Of a DNA stretch of 64,000 bases, positions 44,021-58,400 are shown in pieces. The notes below the pieces were generated by a model, which ran no database searches, had not been told where the DNA came from, and worked only from the letters and a program-made list of their open reading frames with translations. This stretch comes from Apostichopus japonicus (taxonomy: Eukaryota > Echinodermata > Holothuroidea > Aspidochirotida > Stichopodidae). The translations under genes and the position numbers were made by a program. The first letter of the stretch is position 1. Each line of letters opens with the position of its first letter. Location of the stretch: contig NC_092578.1 of NCBI RefSeq assembly GCF_037975245.1, forward strand, positions 1,180,001-1,244,000, read 5' to 3'.

Positions 44021-47000
44021 ATGGAAGAGGATAAAACCCATCTGCATGTTGAGACAACTGTGAAGAGCAGTCCCATGGGACTCTTGCCAGAAGAGAAGAA
44101 GAAACTGTTGGAAAAAATTAGAAGCCGTGAAGGATCTGTGCCAATAAAGGAAGAGTGAGTTTAAGTTATTTATACTCTTTTTTTGAGAGGGGGGGGGGTT
44201 TAGTCTGTCAGTCGTTGAGAAAATTTATGTTTCAAATGTTCGGGAGGTATTATTCTGAGCAGAGCACTCAACATATGATAAATTATTGCCCATTGTGAAT
44301 CCCTTAGCCAATCAGATGTAGAGCCCGAATTTACCGAGCAAACATAACAGGGAGATAATTTTTTTGGCTTACAACTTCAAGTCTAATCTGCTGACTGTTT
44401 TGCTCACAAAATGTTGAGATGATTCATAAATGGCTGACAGAGATGATGAAAAGTTATTAATAATGACATATATAAAGGGGCATACATGGCAATTGTCAAA
44501 AGTACAAAATAATTACCGAAAGAATATATAGTATATATTGTCTCGAAGAGCCGAAAAAAATCATTTTACTTTGACATTACAGTACATCCACACTCACTTT
44601 GTTTCATTAGTTTGGTGAAGATATTTGCAATAATCCTTTAGTTTATAGCAATAATTAACATTTGGTCCTTAAATTACATGGAAATTGCCACACAAAAAGA
44701 ATTTAGATGAGTGATACTAGAACTAAGATTAAAATTGATAAGAAGTACAGTATTCGAGACACCCTGTTTAATTGTTTTCACCAATTTAAGGATAAACAGC
44801 TAGTAATAAAGTGATTCTATTTTACAAATTCCTTCTGCCAGAAGAAGGTTTGGAGACTGTTTTAATTGTAAACATTACAAGAAAGGGTTGTTAAGTTAGA
44901 AAGCTATAAACTTTGAAAGTATTTTGCTTCCATCTTGCCCACAAGCTTTATAGAACATAAAATGCAAATGTAGCCTACAACTTTAAATGTTTGTTGACTA
45001 TGGTGATGTATGGTAATTGTGTGTGTTCCCTAAATTTGCTTACTGTGTTAAACATATACGGTATACAGTGTTGCTGCACTGACAACAACTTTTTTGAATG
45101 GAGGTACTTTTAACCCATACCACCTTAACAAAAATTTATATGGTCAGAGAAGGAAACATCAATTTGATAGTTTGAAGTTCTTCCTTGAAGTGCTATACCT
45201 GTTTACATTCGCACAAATATAAGAAAATTTTGGTTGCTTAATAACTGTTCTCACTCTGGACCTTTTCAATGTTTAATTTATTGTATTAATCTGTTATAAT
45301 CTAATCAAACTTTGATGAAATTACCTACTGTAGTTGTAAAGATAAATTTTAATGACAAAGATCATCATTACGGCTAATCTTTTGAGAGAACAAATGTCGT
45401 CAATTGTGAAATGACCAAATGATACAAACAAAAATAGAATCAGTACTGCTTTATGGTACAGTAAATCAACTTTTTTTACCAATTGAATGATGGCCACATG
45501 CAACCAACTATTTATGAACATAAAGACTGTATCTCAAAGTGAACTATAATGATTCATCACTACTAAGGACAGTTATTTATTTATTTGTTTGTTTGTTCAT
45601 TAATAATTGCATGTTTATTTATTTATTTATTTATTTATTTATTGTGATGCTTACTCTTCTCTTAAAGGTTTATTGATTTCCAAAAGTTCAATCAGCTATT
45701 CAGTGACAGAGGTAAGAATGGAACTTCTAGCCCCGGTGATGATGGGGAAGAACCACCGGCTAAAAAACCAAAGAGAAGTGGTCAGAATAAGTCAAGACCA
45801 AAACCTGTTCGGCTCCTACCCAAAGAGAAACTTTGTCTGAACATGGCCAAGGGTAAAGAATGCCCCTATGGTGAACAATGTAAGTTTAACCATGATCTTG
45901 AGAACATGCTGAAACAGAAGCCAGCTGATATTGGTCCAAAATGTTACAACTTTGATATGTTCGGCCATTGCGAGTTTGGTTTGATGTGTAGGTATGGCAC
46001 TAGCCACATCAGCTCAGATTTTGAGAATATTACGGACGAAGCGAGAAAGATTAATCCAAGTACGTTGACTTCGAATACTCTTTCAATGGAACTGAGACGA
46101 GAGCTACGAAAGAAGAAAATAAATTATCCAAAGGCAGACATGTATCTCAAGACCCTTCCGAGGGATGGTAAAGGGAAAAAGAAGGCAATGAAAGGAAATT
46201 CAAGCTCTCTGGCTGGACCAACTGCAGAACCAAATGTTAATACTAGTACTGTGTCAACAAAGGTTGCCGATAAACCTACCTCTGTCCGCTGTACAGAGGA
46301 AAGTCTGCAAGGTACTGAAGGAGAAATGCTACAGTCTGCTGTTGAACAGAGCAGCATCCCAAAAGATCTTAAAGATGGAAATTCCAGTTCCGATAAATCA
46401 AGGTTGACTGCAACAGCTGCTACAGAGGCAGATACATCAGGAATCTGTGAGCAGCTGGGAGAAACTGATGAACAGAGAACGAGGGTTAAACCAGATCTAA
46501 ATGGATCAAAGGAATCTTCTGTAGGAGGACATCAGCAGAATCCAGTAAAGCAAAGGTCTGATTTAATTGAACTTGGGTCCGGCAAAAAGTCTACAGAGTC
46601 TAATCTCAGCCATGAAAAAAAGGAGGAACCATATTTGGGGAACGTTGAGGTGATATCACCGCCATCCTGTTTAAAGCCAGGGATGGATGGTAAAACAGGT
46701 CCATTGTCTGATGCCGTAAAACAAGATGGTATTGTTGTATCTCATGTTTACAGTGACAAGAGTTCTGTAACAGATGTTGCCATGGCAACAGATATGGACT
46801 GCATGACAGGATCATCGCTAAGAGAGAAGAAGAAGACGTTAGATGTTAAAGGGAAACTACTCTTGGCTCCTCTTACTACTGTAAGTTTGCTGCCCTCAAT
46901 TTATGGAATTTTACTAGTAAAACATCATGGAACATTAACATCTTGCTGGAATTATTATTATTATTTTTTGTTCCTTAAGTGCCTTGACAAGAGAAAGCAT

Positions 47001-50000
47001 TGTTTTTTTCTATGTATAGTTGTAGTTATCTTTTATATAGATCTTTGCAAATAAGCATAGTAGTAATGGTGGGCATTGTAAATATGGTCTGTTTTCTATC
47101 TTACATGCGCTCTCCGGTTGATGAAAAAAAAATATGAAAACATCATCCAGCCATTTTGGTAGTTCTGACAAAGCACATATGTGCTATAAATTAAGTGGAA
47201 GTCCTTTTTGTGCAGAAGTTGGCCATCTTGTAGTCATTCACATATGAGCACAGCAAGAGGCAAGCTGCCATCTTCAAAATCTGGTACAAATCTCATGTAG
47301 GTAGCCTTCAAATCTAGAGGGGGGGGGCCAGGAGGGGAAACTTGTTAACCCAGACCCCTCATCCATGCCACTTTAAGTTGACCTCCTTTCTTTAAATAAA
47401 GTGTGTTAACCCTATGCATAGAAAAATGAAATGTATTCCTGATATCAGACTCGGTAAATTTAAATGTCTTGGTAGTGGAGGTTATCTCACAAAAACCACC
47501 CTACTAAATATATCAAATGTTGGTAAGTGCCTTTTGTTTGTTGTCAACACTGGTGGATTTTCACACAACCCCAAAAAGCATCTGAATTCATTTCTGCGGC
47601 TTTTACAAAACATTGAATTTTATTCAGTAACGAATCAATAGTTTTTTTCCATGTTACATGATGTAGAAGACATGTATATGTGTGTAACATATTTACCTAC
47701 ATGTGTTAAATAAACTAAGTACTAGTAATATTTAAACTTTTTCATCAAATAAATTTTGTCTTACACAAACAGGTTGGCAATCTTCCCTTTAGACGCATCT
47801 GTAAGGGATATGGTGCAGACATTACCTGTGGTGAAATGGCGATGTGCACCAACCTGTTGATGGGTCAGTCGTGTGAGTGGGCACTGCTAAGAAGACATCA
47901 CACAGAGGATGTCTTTGGTGTTCAGGTGAGGAGAGCGGCGGCCACCCATAACTGCTAAAATTCAATAGAACACAGCTCAAGTAAATTTCATAATATACAG
48001 CGGTTTTTGCATTTATTAACTCATTTGTCTATTTTGTAAGTTGGTTTGTCTCTCTGATTGGTCATTTGTCTGGAATCAGCTGAGGTGTGTGAAGCTTCAG
48101 CTTGTATTGATTGGAGTGTCAAAAAACATGTATATATTGAGCTGATGGTTTTCAAGCGTTGTCTGCTTGTATTTAAGTTAATATCTTTTTATTCTTTAGC
48201 TCTGTGGAGGCTTTCCTGACACTATGACTAAATGTGCCGAGCTACTTTCATCTCGTCTTGACATAGATTTCATCGACGTTAACGTTGGATGTCCGATAGA
48301 TCTGGTTTATCACAAGGTAGTATTTGTCACTTTCTGGTCGCCATTAAGGTTGGTAAATCTAGTGAGTATTGCTCAAATGTAAATTACAATTCATTGAGGT
48401 AAGACAGCCTATTAGGTTATTTTCACTAAGAGTATTTCAACTATGCTTACTGAGACATTTGAATTTATATAAAAATTGGAGGGCCTGACGTTTAGATTCT
48501 TGCTGAAAGGGATCCTGTGAGGATCGACACGCCAGGCCCCCTAACTTTCATCTATCTACCTACACAGGCTTTTTGCGGTAGATGAGCCTTTTGCAAACAG
48601 TTTCTATATCTCATTTTGCAGATACTTTGGCACTTTCCAGTTTCTGAGCATGTTCTTTCATGTTTATTGTTATTCTTTGTCTAAAATTCCTTGTAGGGAA
48701 TTTCAAGTGTTATATTTTGTTGACATTATTGTCTTAAATTTTAATTTTTTGTATAGTTATCAGAAAATTGAAATTTGCAAGAGAGAGAGAGAGAGCTCTG
48801 AAAATTGCCATCATAATTTGATAACATAGCAACATGACAACTCATCATTATTCGTCTCTATGTATCTTGGTTACAGGGAGCCGGCTCAGGTCTGATGAAC
48901 AGAATGCCAAAGTTTGAACAAATTGTCCGTGGAATGTCAAGCGTAAGGCTGGATTCTTTTATACATGAACCATTTTTAACTATGTCTCACTCTCATATCC
49001 AACCTAAATCACAATGAAATAAGAAATAAATGCAGAACAGATAATGAAATTACTCTGTATGTTTCTTGATTTTCTACCGTGGTCCAGAGATTTGGAAACC
49101 AAATTAAATTCGATTTGGAGCAAATATTAATGTAAGTCATTTTTGGACATAAATTGTGCTGGCCTGTGTTAATGAATACCATAATTTTTTTTCCCCTCCC
49201 TTTTTTGACGATGTAGGTTATGGACATACCATTGACTGTCAAAATGAGGATAGGAGTTAACGAGAATAAAAGAATTGCTCATTCCATCATCCCTAGAATC
49301 TATGATTGGGGTGCTTCCGTTGTTTCGGTAACATATTTTTTATTGTAAAGCTGTTGTCGCTAAGTTTCCCCAAATGGATATATTCCCAGAAAACTTATTG
49401 CAATGCACCCATTTCTTGGATTAATTCTTGAACATATGAATGTTACATCATGATTAATAATTGATATTGGTAATATTTCAACCCACAAGAAACCATTTTT
49501 GCCCCATCTGTTCTAACTTCTTAAGGTTTTAACTTCGTTGGTCATACTCGTACCTTCTGAAGGATCTCACTAAAGTGTTTGTGTTAAACAGTTAAGACAA
49601 TGAGTGTCATCTCGTTTCCTTTCATTCTTGTTCCTGATCATTTGAAAGTACAATAACTGTAATTTATAAGTTGCTTAGGAGGGGATGATATATTCAGTCT
49701 GCAAGAAATTAAGTTGTTATGATATCATTTTTTCAGATAGTACTTTTAAAGTTATTGCTAAAATTCTGATGGTTGTCTCTCGTTCTATAACAATAAGGTC
49801 CATGGCAGGAGTCGAGAGGCCAGATACACAAGGTCTGCTGATTGGGAATACCTCAAGACTTGTGCAGAAGTAGCTTTGCCTCATCCGTTTATTGGTAGGT
49901 TTCCATATTCATCAGATCATGTGACAGAGGATATTTCAGAGCTCTGGTGTTTGTCCAGGGGTGGGGTCCAGGGGTTCAGTCCTGGTAGCTGCAGCATTTC

Positions 50001-53000
50001 CAGATATTTCTTATTCACTCTACCAATTTTCAATCACAAATAAGTGAGTTGGAAAGAATGATTTCTCTTTGAAACTTCTTTGGAATATTTTTTTGATTGT
50101 TTACATATATCTGGAATAAACACTATCTCCTTTTGAACTTGTATGTTCCTGCTGATTCAGTCCCTTCTTTTGTGCAAAACCTGCAAATTTGTGACAACAA
50201 CATCTTACATCATGGTTTGTCCATGTTCTGAGGGATTTAGTTAGTTAGAAATTGAAGTATAGTGGGACAAAAAGATGCTTTTATTTACTTTTAGAGTGGG
50301 AACTTTATTTTGGAAAAGTGTATCAGAAGCCATACCTTATTGAGCAGTTATGATTGCCTTTGCTTTCATTATACAACCACTGCCTACCAATATATCCTAT
50401 ATTTGGTTTCTATAATAATTAGTACTCGCACACCTAATTTTTATATAGTGTTAGACCAATTCTACATCACTTGCGCCATTTACAAGTTGGAGAGATTGTA
50501 ATGTTTATGTTTCTACTGGTTACTCTGTTCATCTTTTCATCTGATTTATATTATTCCTGATCCTCTATAACTAATCTTCTAGCCAACACTTTAAACAAAT
50601 TATTAAATAAAACACACTTCTTTCTTTATCACACTCTCTTCCCGATTGGGCAATCCTGATTTTGCCATGATTTGTACATATGTATTCAGGTTTTTCAGGT
50701 TCTTTCACATAACTGTATTTCATATTTCAGCGTTTGTCTCAATTTCATATCATACCTCTTTATTTGATTATTCACCTCTCCCCACCCTCTCTTCTTTCCC
50801 CCAGGGAATGGGGACATACTATCGTTTGAAGACGCCAACCAACATTTTAAGTACAGTGGTTCAGCCGGTTTAATGATAGCGAGAGGAGCTCTGATAAAAC
50901 CGTGGATATTTACAGAAATTAAAGAGCAAAGGTGAGGGGGGGGAAATAAAAACCCCAAAATGTTTAGTTGTTGAAAGAAAAGAGAATTAGCAAAGAACTA
51001 TACTAGGTTTAATGTTCAGTATTAATGAATGCAGAAATGTTAAAAGTATAAATTTGTTTGTTTCTATCCTTATTTCTTGCTTTGTTTATCAGGGCATGAG
51101 TACTTTTGTAATTTTCTTATCAGTCTCACACATGCCTATACTTTGCACATGCGCAGGTCGGACAAGTGACAAGGCAAGACAGTATAACCCTGATATGAAT
51201 CCTGGCTACTTGTTTTTTTCTTCTTCTTTGACAGACACTGGGATATCTCAGCTAGTGAAAGACTGGATCTCTTGAGAAATTTTAGCAACTATGGATTGGA
51301 ACATTGGGGCTCTGATACACAGGTTTGTAGGTCGTAATCGGCACAATTCACAATTTTTTCACAAATTTTTCTCTTCAATTTAAACTTTTCAAATTTCAAT
51401 TCAATTTTTCAATTTTTTTATTCACAATTCACAATTTGTTTTCACAATTCAAAGAAAATTCACAAATCGGCACAATTCACCTCCTCCTTTTCCAATGGTT
51501 GATTGTTGAAATTGTCTTAGACTGTGTCTATAAAGTGAACTTAAAGCAAACAGGTGTGATGTCATAGTTGGACATTGACAACATCCAAGAAGGTTTTGTT
51601 TAGCTTTTACTTTATATTTCACTGTATTATCCTGACCCTGGATTTGGTTAGGGTTGCAACTTTATGTTAAGGTGATAGTAACAGTGTAGCAATGAAATTT
51701 TGTGTTGTAACCAGTGATGGAGAAAGTTGATCTCAAACATTGTGTCTGTGAACGGCTGGGTATTCTGTATGTATCTCTGGAATCACTCCTCTTTGCATTA
51801 ACGTTTGGTACAAAAGGTCTTATGAGAAAGAAAGACAAAGAAGAATGAGAATTCACCAAGATGCTAAGAATATGCTCACATCTCATCTGTCACAATTAAA
51901 AGTGATACAGCTTATCAAGCAGAATTTTGAAAATTTTCTTTGATTTACACTGGAAATAGTTTACCAACTATTTCAATAATGAGTGCAAACTAGTCCTAGA
52001 AATTGTTTCAGTTGATTTGGTGTTTTCTTCTTAAGGCCAAAAACTTGATAATAAAAATTATGTACAATGAACACAGGGTGAAAGTTAAACATGTTTTTCC
52101 ATTAACTCGAGACCATTGTCTTTCTGGGTTTTCTTGCAGGGTGTGAACAAAACCAGACGGTTTCTCCTGGAGTGGCTTTCATTTCTTTATCGGTACATCC
52201 CGGTTGGTCTATTGGAACGGCTCCCTCAGAAGATAAATGAAAGACCTCCATTTTACTTTGGCAGAAACGATCTGGAAACATTGATGTCTAGCAATAAATG
52301 TGAAGACTGGATCAAAATCAGGTATTAAGTTATTATCAGTTCTTGAGGATTAGAAGGCTACTGAGGGGAGGAAGATACCAAAGAGGAATTAATATAAAAA
52401 ACAATCATGAATATGCAAATGAACATTTCTAAAACTAAATGACCAAGTCATTCAGATTGATTGTAAGTGAAGTACTATAGCATAAGGAGAGTGAAAGAGA
52501 GCATTAGGTATAAATTGTGTCTCATAATTAAAACTAACGACACCTGACAATCCAATGTTTGGCAATCGTTTTCTGTACTTTGTTGTGAGTTGTTGTACTG
52601 AGAGAATGTTAGCACATAGATCTACTTGCTTGAATATTGAATACTGTTTATTTTGGAATTACTTGTAAAAATGTTGTTAGTGGATGCAATGCTATAGTCT
52701 TTAAGGTCATCACAGTTACCCACCCAAAAAATATTTAGTAGTTTAAAAAATTAGTAGAAGTTTTTTATATTACTTTCCAGTACCATGAGTATCTGGTTCT
52801 CCATAATGTTCCCAGTTAGCCTATTGAGGGTTATGAAAATATCCATTTCCATATCTGATTGTATATAACTACTTTTAGAGTGGCAGTATTTAACTACTTT
52901 TAGAGTGGCAGTATTCAATTACTTTTAGAGTGGCAGTATTCAATTTGAACATGGGTGACCATTATCTGACTTGCTGGCATATTTGGCCACCATTTTGGTC

Positions 53001-53203
53001 TGAAGATAAGCAGAAAGTTGGTCGAACGAAAAAAAAACTGTTATATTCTGCCTCTGACCTAGTCTGTCCTTAGTTATTTGTTGTATCACAACGTCACAAT
53101 TCAAGGATTTATTTTCATTTTCCATTCCAGTGAAATGTTACTAGGGCCTGTACCCGACGACTTTCTGTTCCTCCCAAAGCACAAAGCGAACTCCTACAAT
53201 TGA
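44021..53203 (+). CDS. DUS3L: DUS3L, tRNA-dihydrouridine(47) synthase [NAD(P)+]-like, 11 coding exons
   Basis: Flavin enzyme that reduces uridine 47 in the variable loop of tRNAs (the family also acts on mRNA). Coding exons: 44021-44154, 45668-46880, 47773-47925, 48200-48316, 48877-48942, 49217-49327, 49798-49894, 50805-50931, 51235-51322, 52140-52321, 53131-53203; phases chain exactly to TGA, 786 aa. The start is fixed by an in-frame TAG at 44003. Two CCCH zinc fingers lie near residues 100-160 ([36 protein letters not shown]). A long low-complexity acidic/Ser/Lys linker follows, then the TIM-barrel from 'LLLAPLTT': '[16 protein letters not shown]', '[12 protein letters not shown]' (the NxGCP motif with the family's catalytic Cys), '[11 protein letters not shown]', '[12 protein letters not shown]', '[13 protein letters not shown]' (FMN-phosphate side). 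The C-terminal helical region '[20 protein letters not shown]' is well conserved. Human DUS3L is about 650 aa; the extra length is in the linker. Confidence 0.96.
45601..45645. repeat. (TTTA)n microsatellite
   Basis: A run of TTTA repeats shortly before the acceptor of the second DUS3L coding exon at 45668. Confidence 0.85.
51337..51483. repeat. AT-rich block bounded by a direct repeat
   Basis: The phrase 'aatcggcacaattcac' occurs at about 51337 and about 51466 around a simple 'aattcacaatttt'-type stretch, in the intron 51323-52139 of DUS3L. It looks like a simple-sequence expansion. Confidence 0.6.
52869..52943. repeat. Three tandem copies of a 29-30-bp unit
   Basis: 'actacttttagagtggcagt' followed by 'attyaa' is repeated three times in the last DUS3L intron. 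Confidence 0.85.
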
Positions 53204-53387
53204 TTCCTGGAGGACTAAACTATGATCATTCTCACTGGTTTCAGTCAAACACAGATGGAGACCTGACAGTTTGGATTTGTATTTGGTTAAGAACTCATCA
53301 AGTTTTGATACGTTTATGCTGATTCAGGGGTCTTATTTCATTTGCGTTTGCAAAGTACCAAACATTATATGTGAAGTGAACTAGAGT

Positions 53388-53393
53388 ATTAAA
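53388..53393 (+). promoter_or_regulatory. Possible DUS3L polyadenylation signal (ATTAAA)
   Basis: ATTAAA occurs 185 bp after the stop. No AATAAA is seen closer. Confidence 0.4.
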
Positions 53394-53514
53394 GCTTTCT
53401 TTATCATCCATAGTTATTAAACCGTTGAATTCTTTTAAGGAGTATAAAACCTAGAACGGAGGTCTTAATCCTTGCGAGGGGAATCAGACAGAGGATGGAA
53501 GAAATCCTACACAA

Positions 53515-53650
53515 AATTTATACCCTGTGCACATTGTATAGTATCCTTTATAGTTTTTACCCTGTGCACATTGTATAGTATCCTTTATAGGTTATACCCT
53601 GTGCACATTGTACGGTATCTTTTATACCATGTGCATATTGTACAGTATAC
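53515..53650. repeat. About 37-bp tandem repeat, four copies
   Basis: 'ataccctgtgcacattgta' plus 'yagtatccttta' units in tandem, the last ones more diverged, downstream of DUS3L. Confidence 0.85.
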
Positions 53651-53699
53651 CCAAGACCTTCTGGCAGTTATGTACAAGAACTGCATAACAAGTTTTTTT

Positions 53700-55400
53700 A
53701 AGTCATGTTTGTACATAGTGATTGAAAATACCAACTACCAAAGAAGTGAACATTTAATTTTTGTGATTGATAATTAATAATGGGAAAAGTCTTCCTCCAA
53801 ACACAAAGTATTGAAAAAAACATAAAGTAGGAAATTCTGTAGATTTTATTGTAACAAGTCCACCACTTGCTCTGAGACAGTACTATCTAATCACTGGTCA
53901 GTAATTACTTTTTAAGAACAATGATAACTTAATTTTCATAAAACTATTTGCTTAGTTGGTGGATAGCAATTCTAGGTTGAGAGCTTAACAATTGTTAATT
54001 TCACACTGTTATTTGAAAAAAGGGCTTAAGATAATTTCCAACAACAAAACTGGAACAATATAAAATTTGAGAAAATATCTCATGTACCTTAGTTTATCGT
54101 TGCTAGATTTAACTTGCATTTGATGTATATTTCAGAATGCATTTCCACAAGAGATAAACAGAGTTAAAAACAAAGAAGTGGTGTAAATGTCATGCATTGA
54201 AGGAGCATATTCTTGATTCGATTAAGTTTTCATCTTTTGGCTAGAAAGCTACATAATTTTAATTTCCACTGATAACTGGAAAGATTGTTTTTGTTACTTG
54301 CAAGTTTATAAACATCTGACCATTATTACATCATTACCTGAGAGATCATGAACAGGAGTTTGTCAACATTGTTTTGTATCATATTTTGTCCATTCAAGAA
54401 ATGAAGGTCAGAGGAAAAGAGTCATCTAAGTGCCCAGGCAGCCCTTAGGAGTGTGTGTGTCTCTTTTTTTTGGGGGGGGGGGAGGGGGTGGACCCTCTAC
54501 ATGGGAGCCCCCTTCAACGACCCCATTGCCATACCCTGTCCTTACAACATCCTGAATATTTCTCAGGCCTTTTCATTTAGGTTCATGTCCCCACCTAAAT
54601 AAGGAGTGCAATTAATGACCCCCCCCCCCCAAACACTATCATCCTCCCCCACACACACACTTCCCACCTTTTAAATTCTGTGTACATCACTATGATGTAA
54701 AGCATTTTTCCTTTACAAAATCGAGTCATCAGAGTTCTTAAGTAATCATTTCTCATTAAACTAATTGACTCCAGACCAGAAATTACTGGAAAGCCATTTG
54801 TTTTTACTGGATAAATGTGTAAAATCCAGTCAGAATGTAGTACTCAAAAAGGACTTGGTAATTGAGTAGTACTCAATTACCGTTATAAAAATACTTGGTA
54901 CTTACACTCGATGAAAAGGTCTTGGACAATATCAGCACCATCATTTAGTACTTGCACTTGGATGCTCAAGTACTCATAGTCATTTTAAAGTACTTGGTAC
55001 TCGATCGGGCTGACATCATGTTGATCAAGACCTGCGAGAAAAGGTCTACTCATTTTAGTTCATGATACACATGGAACAAGAAACCTTATAAAATTTGTGT
55101 GTCAGTCAACGTTACACATAACAATCCTTTAGATAGATTCAGCATCTAAGTTTATATGCAGCTTCGAAGCATGTAAAGCTAAGACCTACTGTCTAGCAAA
55201 TAAAGCACGGATTACTCCATCGATTCTGATTCTTGGGTTAACAACGAACTTCACCGACACTGAAATCTGTTGGCGTTCCATACTTGTGTGCATCTGCTGC
55301 TGCGGCTAGGGACAACGGTAAACAAATTGCACAATCATACTCTGATTGTCTTGGTCCGTGCTTCGATATATTACTTCACTAGGCCTCTGTGCTTAACGTC
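53700..55400. other. Intergenic, no gene seen
   Basis: Holds G-run (about 54470-54485) and C-run (about 54620-54632) tracts, and a stretch at 54835-55010 with repeated 'agtacttggtact' and a 'ttgagtagtactcaa' palindrome that looks like degenerate repeat DNA. No supported coding region. Confidence 0.55.
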
Positions 55401-55440
55401 AGTTTTCTTCAAATATGTATAAGTGTTCTTCTTGTACAAA

Positions 55441-58400
55441 ATGTCTCAAAAGAAAAACGTGGGGCTCTCAGAGAAGGTAAATTAATGATTAATTCTCCGT
55501 TCAGCGACCAGCCACTTAGTTGCCTAGGCCTAGCTAACCCGGGCCTAGTTCATTTCAGTTAGAACTTGGGCTAGGCCTAAAGTTTGAAGCTCTCTATCTA
55601 TGTTAGCCTGACGCTACGGTAACGTTAGGTTAATTTCGTTAAACATTAGTTTAACATACACTTTTTTCAAAAAGAAAGTCGCATTCCGATCATGAATTAC
55701 ATTTTGCGATGCGATACTGGAAAAAAAATTCCCTGGAACAATGCTTGGTTTGTGTTTAAGGTGATATATAGTCCTAGACTACATAGAACTAAATTTGTGC
55801 ATATCACAGTAATCATAAACAATGCTGACTTTGTTCAATGGTAAAGCAGTAGAGATATGGGAAATGCACTTGCAGAGTTTAGCTTACAATGTTTTCTTTC
55901 ATTTACAGGTTCAAGACATTAAACGTATGCAGAATAACTGGATGAAGCAAAGATCTGCTGCTGCTGAGGAAATCACACCTGTTGTTGAAACTAAACAAAA
56001 AACCAAGAGAGGAAATGTTACTTCAAACACAAGAGTCAATACTGACAAAGGTAACTGAACATTTCTGTCAACAGGTATAGTCTGTTAAAGGGTCTGAATA
56101 CTCGGGCACAAAGAAACGGCTCATGCCGGTAATCTGACCTAGTTTCGACTCAGGTGTTACAGAAGTGTTAGACACCACCATCGATCCCAGAAAATACACA
56201 CGCAGCTTGCTACCGTCGGTAATTAGACACTAGTGTACAGTCAATACATGCAGCTATGGTCAATAAACACAACACAGTGTACATAGCAGTGATGGACATC
56301 TCAGGTCTAGATAAAAGATAACAAGGTATCACGTTTCATTACTGCATTTTGTAGCCACAAGAAAGAAACTTCACTTGCAAGCAACGGAAACTTTTTCACA
56401 GGGCGGCACACAGTTTGGGGCAAGTCTTCTATGCCTTTAAGAGTTATTTTGATCTTCCTGGCTGAAAAGTTGCGTCAAATTTCTTAGAAAGTTAGTTCTT
56501 TGCTCTCTCTGGAGATGAAAGGAATTGTTGCAGTCATGATAATGTGTGCACACTTTTTTGCATATGATATTGGCTTGATAACATGTATTCCATTGATGAA
56601 ATTGTTGATGAATCTCATCAGTTGTATGAGAATGGCAATCATTGATTATACATTGAGTATATTTCAAGTAAATTGTGGTCAGCTGTGGTAAAAAACCTGA
56701 AAACTTATTGAATGTCTCATTATGCATTCCATTATAAACACGACCTTCCCAGATTCCCCATGCTGCAATCTTTATTGGTACTCAAATTGTAGTAAATAAT
56801 CATGACGATGTATATGGCATTGTTGCTATAGTTTCATGTTTAATTGTTCCAGCCTGCTCCTCCTCTCTGCAGACACTCTGTCTTGGATAGTTGGTGGCGG
56901 GCAAAAGAAGAAATCTGCAGCACCAATCTCCATTCGTTCGAGATCTGCGTCACCAGCCAGAAATTCATCCAGTAAGCAAGAGAAGGCGAGGCAAACGCCT
57001 CGATCACGACCGGCTAGTGGCAAGGTCACCTCCAGGTCAAATCCAACTTCCTCAAGGAGCCATAGAGATTCTCGACCACCAAATGGCATCTCTGGGAAAG
57101 TCACCCATGATAACAAAAATGTTACTTCCGAGAAAATTGTCAACAGAAAGCAAAGTTACCAACTTGATCGTTCCCTCTCTGAAACTGACTTGAGGCAAGC
57201 ATTCGATAAGGTTAAGACAGATACCACACAGGGGACCGGTGAAGGTAGTAATTACGGTAAACCATCATTACACAATGGCAGATCAGAAGATAGATCGACA
57301 GATCTACTGAATCAAAACAACTTTGACAATTTGGCTGATCAGCTAAGTCAAAAAGTGAGGAAAACAATTCTAGAGGAACAGAAGACTGCTCTTCTGAAGC
57401 TTGGCATTAACCAAGACAGTATACTGTTAAATGAAACAGACCAGGGTTTACCGGAAGCTCATTGCTGTAATAAATGTAAACAATTCATGGTGAGTATCAA
57501 AATCAAATTGAGGAATCTTTCATAACATCTGTACTATGATTTTTGCCTATATGACATACAAGCAATTTGAAAAATTTTCCATTAATAAAAGAAAAAAGTA
57601 TATCATCTCATCGGGTCACGTTAAGGTCGCCCATATGGTTAAGCTTCTGGGTGGAATTATACAGATCTTAAATATACCAGAGAGGTTTATTTCATATGTT
57701 GCTGTTTTAAATCTTTCTTTCAGATACCTCCAGATCACGCACCTGTGTTACTGGTCCCTTGTGGTCATACCTTTTGTGAACCTTGTGCCGAGGCTAGGAT
57801 CAAGTGTCCAGCTTGCAGGACCAAGGGTAAACAATCTGAGTTTCATTGTTAATCTGGATCAAACTTGATGGTAATGGTCAGTTGATTCGGTGGCCACAAA
57901 ATAGTACAAGGCTTTGAGAGGTCATTCTTCATAGAGCTTTCATCTTATAATGAACAAAATTGGTAACAGTCTTTAGTCTTTGACTGTAAGGTTGAAGGGA
58001 GTACACAGGAATAGGAGGTCAGAGGTCATGTAACGTTATTTACAGTCAAAAGAAAAAATTATCCATACCTCTTTGCATCTATCTTAGAGTGTTGCTCATA
58101 TTGTAATGGCAGTTAAACTATTCAGTTTGCAAAGGTAAAGAAAAAGGCAAGAGAGCCTTATGGGCATGTTACAGAATAATTGATTCCAGTAGAGGGCTAT
58201 TTATCTTGGACAGTCTTTGCACCCTCTCTTTCAAAGACCTTTCTATTGTACCTTCTTAGTTTGGGCCTCTAGTCTTTCACCACTCTTTATAGAATTGCTC
58301 TTGTGAACAGTGGCGGAGCTAGCGGTATTGGCCAGGGGTCGAGAATGGTCTGTAGGGGCGCTTTCGACACTATCTAAGCGGAGCGCCACCACAGGTTGAA

